Below are positions 18,888 through 27,374 of a DNA stretch of 64,000 nt, piece by piece. The notes below the pieces were generated by a model. The model did no database searches. It saw only the letters and a program-made list of their open reading frames with translations, and was not told where the DNA came from. The position numbers and the translations under genes were made by a program. How positions within the stretch are numbered: the first letter of the stretch is position 1; each line of letters begins with the position of its first letter. This stretch comes from CAVYXK01 sp963708245 (GTDB taxonomy: Bacteria > Pseudomonadota > Alphaproteobacteria > Acetobacterales > Acetobacteraceae), in contig OY970201.1 in assembly GCA_963708245.1 (NCBI GenBank), positions 6,324,001 through 6,388,000 on the forward strand, written 5' to 3'.

Positions 18888-19837
18888 CAGGTCGGAATGG
18901 TTGGAACCGCTCGCACCCCGAGTATATGGGCGATCGCGTAGGTCAGTTCCGGCCGGTTCAGGGTGTAGAAGTGGAACTCGTCCACGCCGTTGGCCTGCAG
19001 CAACCGTACCTGCTCGGCCGTGACAATCGCCGCCACCATACGGCGGATCTCCTGGTCCTGATCGGTTCCCTCGAACATCCGGACCAGCCAGTCGGGGACC
19101 TCGATCCCGGACAAGGCGGCCATGCGCCGTAGCCCGGCAAGGTTGGTGACCGGCATGATGCCGGGCACGATCGGGGCGGTGATTCCAGCGGCGAGGCAAC
19201 GGTCGAGGAAGCGCAAGAACACCGTGGTGTCGAAAAAGAAATTGGTGATCGCACGGGTCGCCCCGGCATCCAGCTTGCGCTTGAGGTTGTCGAGATCGGC
19301 CTCCGGACTCTGCGCCTGCGGATGGGTCTCCGGGTAGGCCGCCACCGAGATCTCGAATTCGGCGACCCGCCGCAGCCCGGCGACAAGGTCCTCGGCATAG
19401 CGATAGCCCTGCGGGTGCGGCTCATAGACGCTGTCCGGCGGCGGATCGCCGCGCAGAGCTACGATGTGCCTGACCCCTGCATCCCAGTATTGGCGGGCGA
19501 CCTCGTCGACCTCGGCTCGGCTTGCACCGACGCAGGTCAGGTGCGCGGCGGGGATCAGCGCCGTCTCCTGGATTATTCGCGCGACCGTTGCGTGGGTCCG
19601 CGCCCGCGTGCTGCCGCCGGCCCCATAGGTGACTGAGACAAAACGCGGGCGCAGCGGCTCGAGCCGGCGGATGCAGCCCCAAAGCTGAGTCTCCAGCGCT
19701 TCGGTCTTGGGGGGGAAGAACTCGAAGGAAAGGAGCGGCGGCTCGGGATGAGACAGCGGCGCGGGCAGGCCCTCGACCCGCTTGCTGGTCAGCCAACGCT
19801 CGAGAGTGGGGCGATGCCGGGGAGGCTCGTGGGTCAT
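18887..19837 (-). CDS. metF: Methylenetetrahydrofolate reductase
   Basis: 316 residues, TIM-barrel flavoprotein that reduces 5,10-methylene-THF to 5-methyl-THF for methionine synthesis. Key segments: LLSFEFFPPKTEALE, FVSVTYGAGGSTRART, AHLTCVGASRAEVDE, IVALRGDPPP, FEISVAAYPETHPQA, AITNFFFDTTVFLRF, PGIMPVTNLAGLRRM. The catalytic Glu (EFFPPK) is present. The N-terminal 30 residues before it are longer than in E. coli and lightly conserved. Its stop overlaps the helicase start by one base. Upstream is divergent mlaA. Confidence 0.95.
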   Translation of the reverse strand: MTHEPPRHRPTLERWLTSKRVEGLPAPLSHPEPPLLSFEFFPPKTEALETQLWGCIRRLEPLRPRFVSVTYGAGGSTRARTHATVARIIQETALIPAAHLTCVGASRAEVDEVARQYWDAGVRHIVALRGDPPPDSVYEPHPQGYRYAEDLVAGLRRVAEFEISVAAYPETHPQAQSPEADLDNLKRKLDAGATRAITNFFFDTTVFLRFLDRCLAAGITAPIVPGIMPVTNLAGLRRMAALSGIEVPDWLVRMFEGTDQDQEIRRMVAAIVTAEQVRLLQANGVDEFHFYTLNRPELTYAIAHILGVRAVPTIPT

Positions 19838-20025
19838 CGGTTCGCTTTCGCCGCGCGGTGCGGCCCCGAGGGTACGTTGCGGACAATTCGCCGCATGCTA
19901 CAACCGCTTCACGGAAAGCTTAACCCTCCTGTGTTCCAATCCGCGGACAATCCTGTCATGGAGGCGATCGTCACCGTGTGGTGCGGGCGCCCGCCTGATC
20001 CGCCGTTGCCGTTGTGAGGAGCATG

Positions 20026-20820
20026 ATGCGCGCCGTGCCTGGTTCCCGCCTTCTTCTGGCTGCGCTTGGCCTCGTCATCGTCATGGCGGGGTGCGCAACG
20101 CCGCCACCCGCCTCTGATACCGTCGCCGTCCAGGCGTTCCGGCAGGAGAACGACCCGCTGGAGCCGACCAACCGGTTCCTTTACCGGGTGAACAACGCGC
20201 TCGACGACTACGTGCTGCGCCCGGTCGCGATCGCCTATCGCGACGTCCTGCCCGATGCGGTGCGCAATGGGATCCACAACGCGCTGAACAATCTCGCCAC
20301 TCCCCTGAAGCTTGGCAATGACATGCTGGAGGGTGAGCCGCGGTTGGCCGGCAACTCGTTCATGCGGTTCGTGATCAACAGCACGGTGGGGGGTGCCGGG
20401 CTGTTCGACCCGGCGAGCCACTGGGGATACCCAGACCACGACAACGATTTCGGGCTTACTTTCGCGATTTGGGGGGTGCCGGAAGGACCGTTCCTGTTCC
20501 TGCCGCTCCTGGGTCCCTCCAATCCGCGCGACGCCGTCGGCCGAGGGGTGAGCATTTACGCCGACCCGTTCGGCCGGTTCGGCCATGGTGCGATTGTCAC
20601 CGGCCTCGATTGGGGTCGTTGGGCCGTCGATGTCGTCGATGCCCGTTCGCGCGTACTCGGTGACATCGCCTCGATCAAGCGAACAGCGCTCGATCCCTAC
20701 GCTACGTTCCGCAGCCTCTATCGCCAGCACCGCGAGGCACAGATCAACGATATCCGCAATTTCCACGAGCACACGATCCCGGCCTGGTATCCTCAGCCGG
20801 CCGCTGCCCCCACGCCCTGA
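20026..20820 (+). CDS. mlaA: MlaA/VacJ-family outer-membrane lipid-asymmetry lipoprotein
   Basis: 264 residues. N-terminal lipoprotein signal MRAVPGSRLLLAALGLVIVM with lipobox MAGC, then the family core DPLEPTNRFLYRVNNALDDY, VRNGIHNALNNLATPLKLGN, STVGGAGLFDPASHWGY, DNDFGLTFAIWGVPEGPFLF and LGPSNPRDAVGRG. MlaA extracts mislocalised phospholipids from the outer membrane and passes them to MlaC. The start at 20026 is chosen for GAGGAG spacing; GTG 20014 and ATG 20023 are in frame. It overlaps mlaC by one base. The MlaFEDB inner-membrane genes are not nearby. Confidence 0.93.
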   Translation: MRAVPGSRLLLAALGLVIVMAGCATPPPASDTVAVQAFRQENDPLEPTNRFLYRVNNALDDYVLRPVAIAYRDVLPDAVRNGIHNALNNLATPLKLGNDMLEGEPRLAGNSFMRFVINSTVGGAGLFDPASHWGYPDHDNDFGLTFAIWGVPEGPFLFLPLLGPSNPRDAVGRGVSIYADPFGRFGHGAIVTGLDWGRWAVDVVDARSRVLGDIASIKRTALDPYATFRSLYRQHREAQINDIRNFHEHTIPAWYPQPAAAPTP

Positions 20821-21452
20821 TGACCGAAAAGCGAGTTGAACCCATGCAGCCACGCCGTTTCCTTCTGAGTGTCGCCACGGTCGCGCTGATCGCCGGCCCC
20901 GTGTTGATGCAACCCGCGGGAGCGCAGACCGCCAGCCAAGCCACCGCGTTCGTTCGCGAGATCGGCAATGCGATGGTGCAAGTGGTGAACGGCAACGCGC
21001 CCAAAGAAGAGAAAGCGCAAGCCATGGCGCACATTATCGATCAGCGCGTCGATGTGAACGGGATTGCCAGGTTCTGCCTGGGTCCGTTCTGGCGACAGGC
21101 GAGCCCGGCGCAGCAAAAGGAGTATCTGAACCTGTTCCATCGCATGCTGGTGTTCAATATCGACACGAAAATGGGAGACTACCGGGGAGTCACCTTCACG
21201 ATCGGCCGTACTATACCGACGGAGGGTGGTCAGACGGTCTCCACGGTTATCAAGCGGCCGAATCAACCACCCGCCAACGTGGATTGGGTAGTGCAGGATA
21301 TTGCTGGGTCCTCCCCCGAAATCGTTGATGTGATCGCCGAGGGAACATCACTCAAGGTGACTCAGCGCAGCGACTATTCTTCCTTCCTCATGCACAACAA
21401 CCAGAGCGTCCAGGCGCTGCTTGATGCGATGAAGCGACAGCTCAGCGGCTAG
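20820..21452 (+). CDS. mlaC: MlaC/Ttg2D-family periplasmic phospholipid-binding protein
   Basis: 210 residues with a cleavable signal (MQPRRFLLSVATVALIAGPV ... AGAQT) and the MlaC core FVREIGNAMVQVVN, DVNGIARFCLGPFWRQASPA, QQKEYLNLFHRMLV, WVVQDIAGSSPEIVDVIAEG. It shuttles phospholipids between MlaA and the MlaFEDB complex. The ATG at 20820 overlaps the mlaA stop (TGATG); an internal start at 20844 would give a more normal signal-peptide length and may be the real one. Nothing downstream on this strand. Confidence 0.9.
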   Translation: MTEKRVEPMQPRRFLLSVATVALIAGPVLMQPAGAQTASQATAFVREIGNAMVQVVNGNAPKEEKAQAMAHIIDQRVDVNGIARFCLGPFWRQASPAQQKEYLNLFHRMLVFNIDTKMGDYRGVTFTIGRTIPTEGGQTVSTVIKRPNQPPANVDWVVQDIAGSSPEIVDVIAEGTSLKVTQRSDYSSFLMHNNQSVQALLDAMKRQLSG

Positions 21453-21539
21453 TTACAGCAATTCCACCAAGCTGCTTCTGTCCTCCGGGCATGACAGGGA
21501 ATCCGATATCGGAGCACCCAAACGTAAGGACGATTGGGA

Positions 21540-22082
21540 TCACTCGGTGGTCGTTCGATTGGTTACGTCGTGTGTGGTCCGGATGCTTTCGTAGAGCACC
21601 ATCTGGTGCCCCTCGTGGAAGAACGTTTCGCTCTCGACCATACCGATGCCGCCAAGCACCGTGCGGGAGGCAATATTGCTCTCCCGCGCCGCCGCGAGGA
21701 CGCGGGTAAGACCGGCGCGCTCGTGGCCGAATTGCAGGGCGGCACCAGCCGCCTCGCGGGCCAAGCCGCGGCCGCGGGCGTGCGGCCAGAATGCAAAACG
21801 TAGGGCTATGCCACGACCGTCTGGACGCTGCATAAACCCGGTAATGCCCTGGAAGGCACGGGTCTCGGCATCGCGCACCGCCCACATGCCGCAGCCGTTG
21901 GCGGCCCAGAAGGCGATGTCCTTGGCGAGTTCTTCGGCCGCCCGGACCGGCGTGCGAATGCCGCCTAACATGATGGCGAAGACCTGCGGATCGGATTTGA
22001 GCGCCTGAAGATCGGGAAGGTCGGTCCAGGCGACCGGGGTCAGTACCAGCCGTGCGGTGCGGATGGTCCAGGACGGGCTCAC
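21540..22082 (-). CDS. GNAT-family N-acetyltransferase (RimJ/RimL-like)
   Basis: 180 residues with the GNAT fold: RTARLVLTPVAWTDLPDLQA at the N-terminus, WAVRDAETRAFQGITGFMQR, and the acetyl-CoA loop ARGRGLAREAAGAALQFGHE (R-x-R-G-L-A form of the RxxGxG/A motif), then AARESNIASRTVLGGIGMVE, typical of RimJ/RimL enzymes that acetylate protein or small-molecule amines. It lies 10 bases behind the HTH antitoxin gene on the same strand, so it is probably in the toxin-antitoxin transcript. Substrate unknown. Confidence 0.88.
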   Translation of the reverse strand: MSPSWTIRTARLVLTPVAWTDLPDLQALKSDPQVFAIMLGGIRTPVRAAEELAKDIAFWAANGCGMWAVRDAETRAFQGITGFMQRPDGRGIALRFAFWPHARGRGLAREAAGAALQFGHERAGLTRVLAAARESNIASRTVLGGIGMVESETFFHEGHQMVLYESIRTTHDVTNRTTTE

Positions 22083-22092
22083 CCGCCCGTGG

Positions 22093-22443
22093 TCAGGCGG
22101 CCCGTCGTCGCAATGCCCTGAGCGCGGCCTCTGGCTCCCGGGCGATAATGGTCATCAGGGCGATGGTGCTCGGGTCCATGGCGACGCGGTTCTGTTCCCA
22201 GTTGCGCAGGGTGGCAACCGGGATGTGCAGTGCCTCGGCGAACTCGGTCTGCGACATGCCGAGGCGGCGGCGGATGAACCAAGGGGAGATGATGTCCTCG
22301 TCTCGTATTTCCTCGTCCGGATCCTGGCCGTCTTCGATCATATGGCGACGGATGTCTTCTTCCGTCGTGGCATCGAGCTTGGCACGATCAACTCTCGGCC
22401 GGCGCGCCTTGATCTGTTCCGTCGTCATTCGCGTGATTGCCAT
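22093..22443 (-). CDS. HTH-domain antitoxin paired with BrnT
   Basis: 116 residues. The N-terminal half (TTEQIKARRPRVDRAKLDAT, TEEDIRRHMIEDGQDPDE) is BrnA-like and acidic; the C-terminal half is an XRE-type helix-turn-helix (RRRLGMSQTEFAEALHIPVA, TLRNWEQNR). Proteins of this build neutralise BrnT-type RNases and repress their own operon. The start at 22443 has AAGGA 10 bases upstream and overlaps the end of brnT by 19 bases, the usual toxin-first order of brnTA. A MITE sits in the promoter region of the pair. Confidence 0.87.
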   Translation of the reverse strand: MAITRMTTEQIKARRPRVDRAKLDATTEEDIRRHMIEDGQDPDEEIRDEDIISPWFIRRRLGMSQTEFAEALHIPVATLRNWEQNRVAMDPSTIALMTIIAREPEAALRALRRRAA

Positions 22444-22694
22444 CGCAGCCGTTCCTTTCGATTTGCTAATCGGGCCGAGATGATTCGGCACGTTTTGCCG
22501 CGCATCGTATATACGATAAGCAGAATGTCCGGACCGACCTGACCGAGCGCGCAGGTCCGGATCTCTCCGTAGTCCCTGCGCTTGTCCACCCATTCAATTC
22601 TGTCGCTTTCCAGAACCTCGCTCGCATAGTCGAACCCAAGTCCCCTCTCCGCGAGGTTGCGGCGGTGCTTCGCCTCATCCCACTCGAGCTCCAC
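22425..22694 (-). CDS. brnT: BrnT-family toxin (DUF497 RNase)
   Basis: 89 residues: MELEWDEAKHRRNLAERGLG, DYASEVLESDRIEWVDKRRD, YGEIRTCALGQVG, ILLIVYTMRGKTCRIISARL, ANRKERLRW. This is the BrnT pattern (WDxxKxxxNxxKHG at the N-terminus, R-xISAR-A at the end) of a RelE-fold ribonuclease that stops translation. Length is normal and the residues known to matter in BrnT (Lys/Arg and the C-terminal ISAR) are present. First gene of a three-gene minus-strand unit brnT - HTH antitoxin - GNAT. Confidence 0.9.
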   Translation of the reverse strand: MELEWDEAKHRRNLAERGLGFDYASEVLESDRIEWVDKRRDYGEIRTCALGQVGPDILLIVYTMRGKTCRIISARLANRKERLRWQSRE

Positions 22695-22709
22695 CGCGGA
22701 GATACGCTA

Positions 22710-22804
22710 GTGTTGCGATCCTATCGCTTCGATCCCCGGCCTCCATCTGGTTCGCGGCCGATCCCGCCATCCCGGTCGGGATCGAAGTGTCAAAGTCAGA
22801 ACAC
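22710..22804. mobile_element. 95-base MITE with TA target duplication, IS630-related
   Basis: Both ends start GTGTT and run inward to CTTCGATCCC (left 22710-22736; right arm is the complement of 22778-22804), with 19 of 27 positions alike. TA dinucleotides flank it at 22708-22709 and 22805-22806, the signature of IS630/Tc1-mariner transposition. The right end GTGTTCTGACTTTGACAC resembles the left end of the IS630-type element at 37888 (GTGTTGTGACTTTAACGC), and the left end shares GATCCTA with that element's other end. There is no coding capacity. It lies 16 bases upstream of brnT. Confidence 0.75.
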
Positions 22805-22828
22805 TAGTAGCGTAGCTTGCGCAACCCC

Positions 22829-24508
22829 CTACCGTGCCAGCGGGCGGTACTTAATCCGATGCGGCTCGGTGGCGTCGGCACCCAGGCGGCGACGCTTGTC
22901 CTCCTCATAGTCCTGGAAGTTCCCTTCGAACCATTCGACATGGCTGTCGCCCTCGAAGGCCAGGATGTGCGTCGCCAGCCGGTCGAGGAACCAGCGGTCG
23001 TGGCTGATGATCACCGCACAGCCGGCGAACTCGGTCAGCGCGGTTTCCAACGCGCGCAGCGTGTCGACATCCAGGTCGTTGGTCGGTTCGTCGAGCAGTA
23101 TGACGTTGTGCTCGGTCTTCAGCATCTTCGCCAAGTGCACCCGGTTGCGCTCGCCGCCCGACAGAATGCCGACTTTCTTCTGTTGATCGGGTCCCTTGAA
23201 GTTGAACGCGCCCACATAGGCGCGCGAGGGCGCCGCACGCTTGCCGAGATAGATCACGTCCTCTCCGCCGCTGATCTCCTCCCAAACCGTGTTGTCATTA
23301 TCGAGACTATCGCGCGACTGATCGACATAGCCGAGCCGCACTGTCTCGCCGATGCGCAAGGTGCCGGCGTCCGGTTGATCCTGACCGATGATCATGCGGA
23401 ACAGCGTAGTCTTGCCGGCGCCGTTCGGACCGATCACGCCAACAATGCCGCCGGGTGGCAGCTTGAAATCGAGCTCGTCGATCAGCAGCAGATTGCCGTA
23501 TCCCTTACGCAGGTTCTCTGCCTCGATCACCACGTTGCCAAGCCGCGGGCCGGGCGGGATGACGATGTCGGCCACCCCGGCCGCCCGCTCCTGCGAGGCA
23601 GCCAACATGTCCTCGTAGCGCTGGATTCGGGCGCAACTCTTTGCCTGACGCGCGCGGGGGGAGGATGCGATCCACTCCTGCTCGGCAGCCAGTGCGCGTT
23701 GACGGGCGCTTTCCTCTTTTTCCTCCTGGGCGAGACGCTTTCGCTTTTGCTCCAGCCAAGCCGAGTAGTTGCCTTCGTACGGGTAGCCCCGGCCGCGTTC
23801 GATTTCCAAGATCCAGCCGGTGACGTTGTCGAGGAAGTAGCGGTCGTGGGTGACGAGCATCACTGTGCCGGCATACTCGCGCAGCGTCCGCTCCAGCCAG
23901 GCGACGCTCTCGGCGTCGAGATGGTTGGTTGGCTCGTCGAGCAGCAGCAGATCGGGTTTGGCCAGCAGCAACCGGCAGAGGGCGACGCGTCGCTTCTCGC
24001 CGCCGGACAACGTGGCGACGCTCGCCTCGGCCGGCGGACACCGCAGCGCGTCCAGCGCGATCTCCACCTGGCGATCGAGCTCCCAGCCATCGCCGGCATC
24101 GATCTTGGCTTGCAGGTCGGCCTGTTCGGTAAGGAGATCGTTCATCTCCTCGTCGCTCATCGGCTCGGCAAATTTCATGGAGATTTCGTTGAAGCGGGCG
24201 AGCGCCGCTTTCACTTCGGCGAATGCCTCTTCGACGTTCTCGCCCACCGTCTTGTCGGGATCGAGCTGCGGCTCCTGCGGTAGGTAGCCGACGCGCGCGC
24301 CCTCGGCTGACCAGGCTTCGCCGCCGAACTCTGTGTCCATGCCGGCCATGATCTTGAGCAGGGTGGATTTCCCCGCACCATTGATGCCGAGCACGCCGAT
24401 CTTGGCGCCCGGCAGGAAAGCGAGGGTAATGCCCTTGAATACCTCCCGCCCGCCCGGGAAGGTCTTGGTCAGGTCTTTCATCACATAGACGTACTGATAG
24501 CTCGGCAT
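22829..24508 (-). CDS. ettA: Energy-dependent translational throttle protein EttA (ABC-F)
   Basis: 559 residues with two ABC ATPase domains in tandem: Walker A GINGAGKSTLLK and GPNGAGKTTLFR, signatures LSGGEKRRVALCRLL and LSGGERNRVHLAKML, Walker B LLLLDEPTNHLDAE and VILLDEPTNDLDVD. The linker (EQKRKRLAQEEKEESARQRA) with the arm insertion is that of EttA, which binds the ribosomal E-site and gates translation according to ATP/ADP level. The start MPSYQYVYVMKDLTK at 24508 matches the family's conserved N-terminus; the open frame continues upstream without support. Confidence 0.95.
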   Translation of the reverse strand: MPSYQYVYVMKDLTKTFPGGREVFKGITLAFLPGAKIGVLGINGAGKSTLLKIMAGMDTEFGGEAWSAEGARVGYLPQEPQLDPDKTVGENVEEAFAEVKAALARFNEISMKFAEPMSDEEMNDLLTEQADLQAKIDAGDGWELDRQVEIALDALRCPPAEASVATLSGGEKRRVALCRLLLAKPDLLLLDEPTNHLDAESVAWLERTLREYAGTVMLVTHDRYFLDNVTGWILEIERGRGYPYEGNYSAWLEQKRKRLAQEEKEESARQRALAAEQEWIASSPRARQAKSCARIQRYEDMLAASQERAAGVADIVIPPGPRLGNVVIEAENLRKGYGNLLLIDELDFKLPPGGIVGVIGPNGAGKTTLFRMIIGQDQPDAGTLRIGETVRLGYVDQSRDSLDNDNTVWEEISGGEDVIYLGKRAAPSRAYVGAFNFKGPDQQKKVGILSGGERNRVHLAKMLKTEHNVILLDEPTNDLDVDTLRALETALTEFAGCAVIISHDRWFLDRLATHILAFEGDSHVEWFEGNFQDYEEDKRRRLGADATEPHRIKYRPLAR

Positions 24509-24639
24509 CCGGCGGGGCTCTCCTGGCCTTGGATTTTGGGGGACGGGTTGTAGGTGGCGATGCCCCCGGGGACAACCAAGTGCTGGGCTCCGGATCGCAG
24601 GGGGAGCGCGCAGGCCTGCTTCGGCGTTATGCTGCGAGC

Positions 24640-25983
24640 ATGGTAGCCAAAATGGCCGACACACCCGGTGATCTATTCGAGCCTGGGCCGTCCCCGACTG
24701 GGACAGTGCCGGCGGCGGGGCTACGTCCTCTGGCCGACCGCCTGCGCCCGCGCGCACTCGATGAGGTAGTGGGCCAGGACCATCTTGTCGGCCCGGATGG
24801 GGCGATCACGCGCATGGTCGAACGCGGCTCGCTTGCCTCACTGATCCTCTGGGGACCTCCGGGCAGCGGCAAGACCACCATCGCCCGGCTGCTCGCGGCC
24901 GGTGCCGGCCTCCATTTCGTGCAGCTCTCCGCCGTGTTTTCCGGCGTCGCTGACCTCAAGCGCACGTTCGAGGAGGCGGCGCGCCGGCTCCGCACCGGAG
25001 AGGGCACATTGCTGTTCGTCGATGAGATTCATCGCTTCAATCGTGCCCAACAGGACGGCTTCCTGCCGGTGGTCGAGAACGGAACGATCATCCTGATCGG
25101 CGCCACCACCGAGAATCCGTCCTTCGCGCTGAATGGCGCACTGCTGTCCCGCTGCCAGGTCCTGGTGCTGCGTCGGCTGGACGACGCCGCATTGGAGAAG
25201 CTGCTGGAACGCGCCGAGGCTGATCTGGGGCGCGCCTTGCCGCTGACAGCGGATGCCCGCACTACGTTGCGCGCCATGGCCGACGGCGACGGGCGATATC
25301 TGCTCAACATGGCCGAGCAACTCGCCGCGCTGCCGACCGAGACGGCTCCGCTCGATCCGGCGGGGTTGGCGGAGCTGCTCGCGCGCCGCGCGGCGCTGTA
25401 CGACAAGGACCGCGAGGAGCATTACAACCTGATCTCCGCGCTGCACAAATCACTGCGGGGGTCGGATCCCGATGCGGCGCTCTACTGGTTGGCTCGCATG
25501 CTGGCCGGCGGTGAGGACCCCCGCTACGTCGCCCGCCGACTGGTCCGTTTCGCCGCTGAGGACGTCGGTATGGCTGATCCGGCGGCATTGGGGCAGGCGC
25601 TGGCGGCGTGGGAGACGTACGAGCGCCTCGGCAGCCCTGAGGGGGAACTGGCGATCGCTCAGGCGGTCGTCTATCTCGGCACGGCACCGAAATCGAATGC
25701 GGTGTACGAGGCCTATTCGGCGGCGCGAGCCGCGGCCAAGAGGACCGGAAGCCTGATGCCGCCGGCGCATATGCTGAATGCGCCGACCAGGCTGATGAAG
25801 GATCTCGGCTACGGCGCCGGCTATGAATACGACCATGAGGCAGAGGACGCGTTCTCCGGGCAGAACTATTTTCCGGAGGGCATGCGCCGGCAGGATTTCT
25901 ACCAGCCGCGCGACCGCGGCTTCGAGCGCGAGATTGCCAAACGCCTCGCCTGGTGGGCCAAGCTGCGCACCGAACGAAGTTAG
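24640..25983 (+). CDS. rarA: Replication-associated recombination protein A (RarA/MgsA), AAA ATPase
   Basis: 447 residues. RPLADRLRPRALDEVVGQDH and LILWGPPGSGKTTIARLL (Walker A), LLFVDEIHRFNRAQQDGFLP (Walker B), GATTENPSFALNGALLSRCQ (sensor 1 and Arg finger) are hallmark RarA segments, followed by the tetramerisation domain (DREEHYNLISALHKSLRGSD, PRYVARRLVRFAAEDVGMAD). RarA acts at stalled forks and ssDNA gaps. No clear ribosome site is seen; 24640 (MVAKM) or 24652 may be the start. Divergent from ettA. Confidence 0.95.
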   Translation: MVAKMADTPGDLFEPGPSPTGTVPAAGLRPLADRLRPRALDEVVGQDHLVGPDGAITRMVERGSLASLILWGPPGSGKTTIARLLAAGAGLHFVQLSAVFSGVADLKRTFEEAARRLRTGEGTLLFVDEIHRFNRAQQDGFLPVVENGTIILIGATTENPSFALNGALLSRCQVLVLRRLDDAALEKLLERAEADLGRALPLTADARTTLRAMADGDGRYLLNMAEQLAALPTETAPLDPAGLAELLARRAALYDKDREEHYNLISALHKSLRGSDPDAALYWLARMLAGGEDPRYVARRLVRFAAEDVGMADPAALGQALAAWETYERLGSPEGELAIAQAVVYLGTAPKSNAVYEAYSAARAAAKRTGSLMPPAHMLNAPTRLMKDLGYGAGYEYDHEAEDAFSGQNYFPEGMRRQDFYQPRDRGFEREIAKRLAWWAKLRTERS

Positions 25984-25995
25984 CCACCGAGGGGC

Positions 25996-26020
25996 GGGCC
26001 AGCCCGGAAAGGGCTGGCCC
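25996..26020 (+). terminator. Strong hairpin after rarA
   Basis: GGGCCAGCCC, loop GGAAA, GGGCTGGCCC: a perfect 10-bp stem 12 bases behind the rarA stop. It lacks a following T-run (AATCCCC), so it may act as a pause/processing site or as a poor intrinsic terminator. Confidence 0.6.
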
Positions 26021-26031
26021 AATCCCCTACC

Positions 26032-26048
26032 GCCGAGTAATAGTGATC
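26032..26048. repeat. Left 17-base target duplication of the IS1202-type element
   Basis: GCCGAGTAATAGTGATC, repeated exactly at 27560-27576. The two copies directly abut the ends of the element. Long target duplications are typical of the IS1202 group of transposons. Confidence 0.88.
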
Positions 26049-26125
26049 TGTCGGTAGCACACGGTATGTCCGGTTTAGGTAGCGCACGATCTGTCCGGTG
26101 ATGATGGTTCCTTTTGGGAGCCCGG

Positions 26126-27307
26126 ATGCGCCGGTCGGAAGCCCTTCAGGGTGTGCGAGTGATCAAGTTCGGGAGCGTGCTGGAGCGGTATGAAGCGAGC
26201 GAACTCAACCAGTGCGAAGCGGCGGAGCTGCTTGGGATCAGCGAGCGGACATTCCGTCGTTGGCAACAGCGCTACGAAGAGTGCGGGGCGGCCGGTCTTC
26301 TGGACCGGCGGCTTGGTCGGGCGTCTGGGAAGCGGGTTCCGGTCGACCGGGAGGAGGAGGTCGAGCGGCTGTATCGTATGCGTTACAGCGGGTTCACGGC
26401 GAAGCACTTTCACGAGCACTTGGTGGGCCGCCACGGTTTCCGCTGGGGCTACACGTGGACCAAGGCGTTCCTGCAATCGAAGGGGCTTCTGGAGCGCGCC
26501 GCGCGGCGCGGCGCACACCGGCGCAAGCGGCCGCGACGGCCGTTGCCTGGAATGATGCTTCATCAGGATGGGTCGCGCCATGAATGGCTGGCGGGGCGGG
26601 AGACGCTGGACCTGATAGTGACGATGGACGACGCGACGAACGTGATCTACTCGGGGTTTTTGGTAGCGGAGGAAGGCACGGAATCGACGTTCCAGGCTCT
26701 GCTGGAGGTGTTTGGCGCGCATGGCCTGCCGCTGAGCCTCTATACGGATCGGGGCAGCCACTACTTCGTGACGCCGGAGTCTGGCGGCCCGGTTGACCGG
26801 AAGCGGCCGACACAGGTTGGGCGGGCGCTGGCGCATTTGGGCGTGGAGCACATTGCGGCCTACTCACCGCAGGCCCGTGGTCGTTCGGAGCGGCTGTTTC
26901 AGACGTTACAGGATCGCCTGGTCAAGGAGCTGGCGCTGGCTGGGATCACGACGGTTGCGGAGGCCAACCGGTTCATTCGGGATTGCTACCTGCCGGCGCA
27001 CAACGCGCAGTTTGCGGTGAAGGCGGAGCAGGAGGGATCGGCTTTCGTCGCCGTTGCTGGTGTCGATCTGCGGGAAATTCTGTGTATCCAGGAGGAGCGC
27101 CAGGTGGACCGCGACAACACGGTTTCGTGGCGACGGATGAAGCTGCAGATACCACCGTCGCCGCTGCGTGCTCATTTCGTGAAGGCACGGGTGAAGGTGC
27201 GGCAATATCACGACGGGAGCCACGCGGTGTTCCACGGCCCGCGCTGCCTGGGACGCTATGACGCGCAGGGGGCGCTGCGGATGGCGGCGTTGGACGCGGC
27301 GGCATGA
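26126..27307 (+). CDS. Transposase, IS1202/ISNCY group (DDE, integrase core)
   Basis: 393 residues. N-terminal helix-turn-helix (NQCEAAELLGISERTFRRWQ QRYEE), then a retroviral-integrase-type core with Asp in MMLHQDGSRHEWL, Asp in LSLYTDRGSHYF and Glu in ARGRSERLFQTLQDRL, and a C-terminal DNA-binding region. No frameshift or stop; probably active. The start at 26126 follows GGGAG at five bases. Distinct from the other three transposase families in the window. Confidence 0.9.
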   Translation: MRRSEALQGVRVIKFGSVLERYEASELNQCEAAELLGISERTFRRWQQRYEECGAAGLLDRRLGRASGKRVPVDREEEVERLYRMRYSGFTAKHFHEHLVGRHGFRWGYTWTKAFLQSKGLLERAARRGAHRRKRPRRPLPGMMLHQDGSRHEWLAGRETLDLIVTMDDATNVIYSGFLVAEEGTESTFQALLEVFGAHGLPLSLYTDRGSHYFVTPESGGPVDRKRPTQVGRALAHLGVEHIAAYSPQARGRSERLFQTLQDRLVKELALAGITTVAEANRFIRDCYLPAHNAQFAVKAEQEGSAFVAVAGVDLREILCIQEERQVDRDNTVSWRRMKLQIPPSPLRAHFVKARVKVRQYHDGSHAVFHGPRCLGRYDAQGALRMAALDAAA

Positions 27308-27328
27308 TCGCGCTTGGGTCCGGCTCGC

Positions 27329-27374
27329 CTGTGGATTTGTGGGCAACGGAAGAGCGTTGCCCACAACTCCACAG
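27329..27374 (+). terminator. Long hairpin behind the IS1202-type transposase gene
   Basis: CTGTGGATTTGTGGGCAACG pairs with CGTTGCCCACAACTCCACAG around a GAAGAG loop: 20-base arms with a single mismatch, 21 bases after the transposase stop. Probably ends the transposase transcript and shields the element from outside readthrough. Confidence 0.7.

Noticed and set aside
22817..24283. 488-codon plus-strand frame opposite ettA
   Set aside because: Shadow of ettA, whose ABC motifs are intact.
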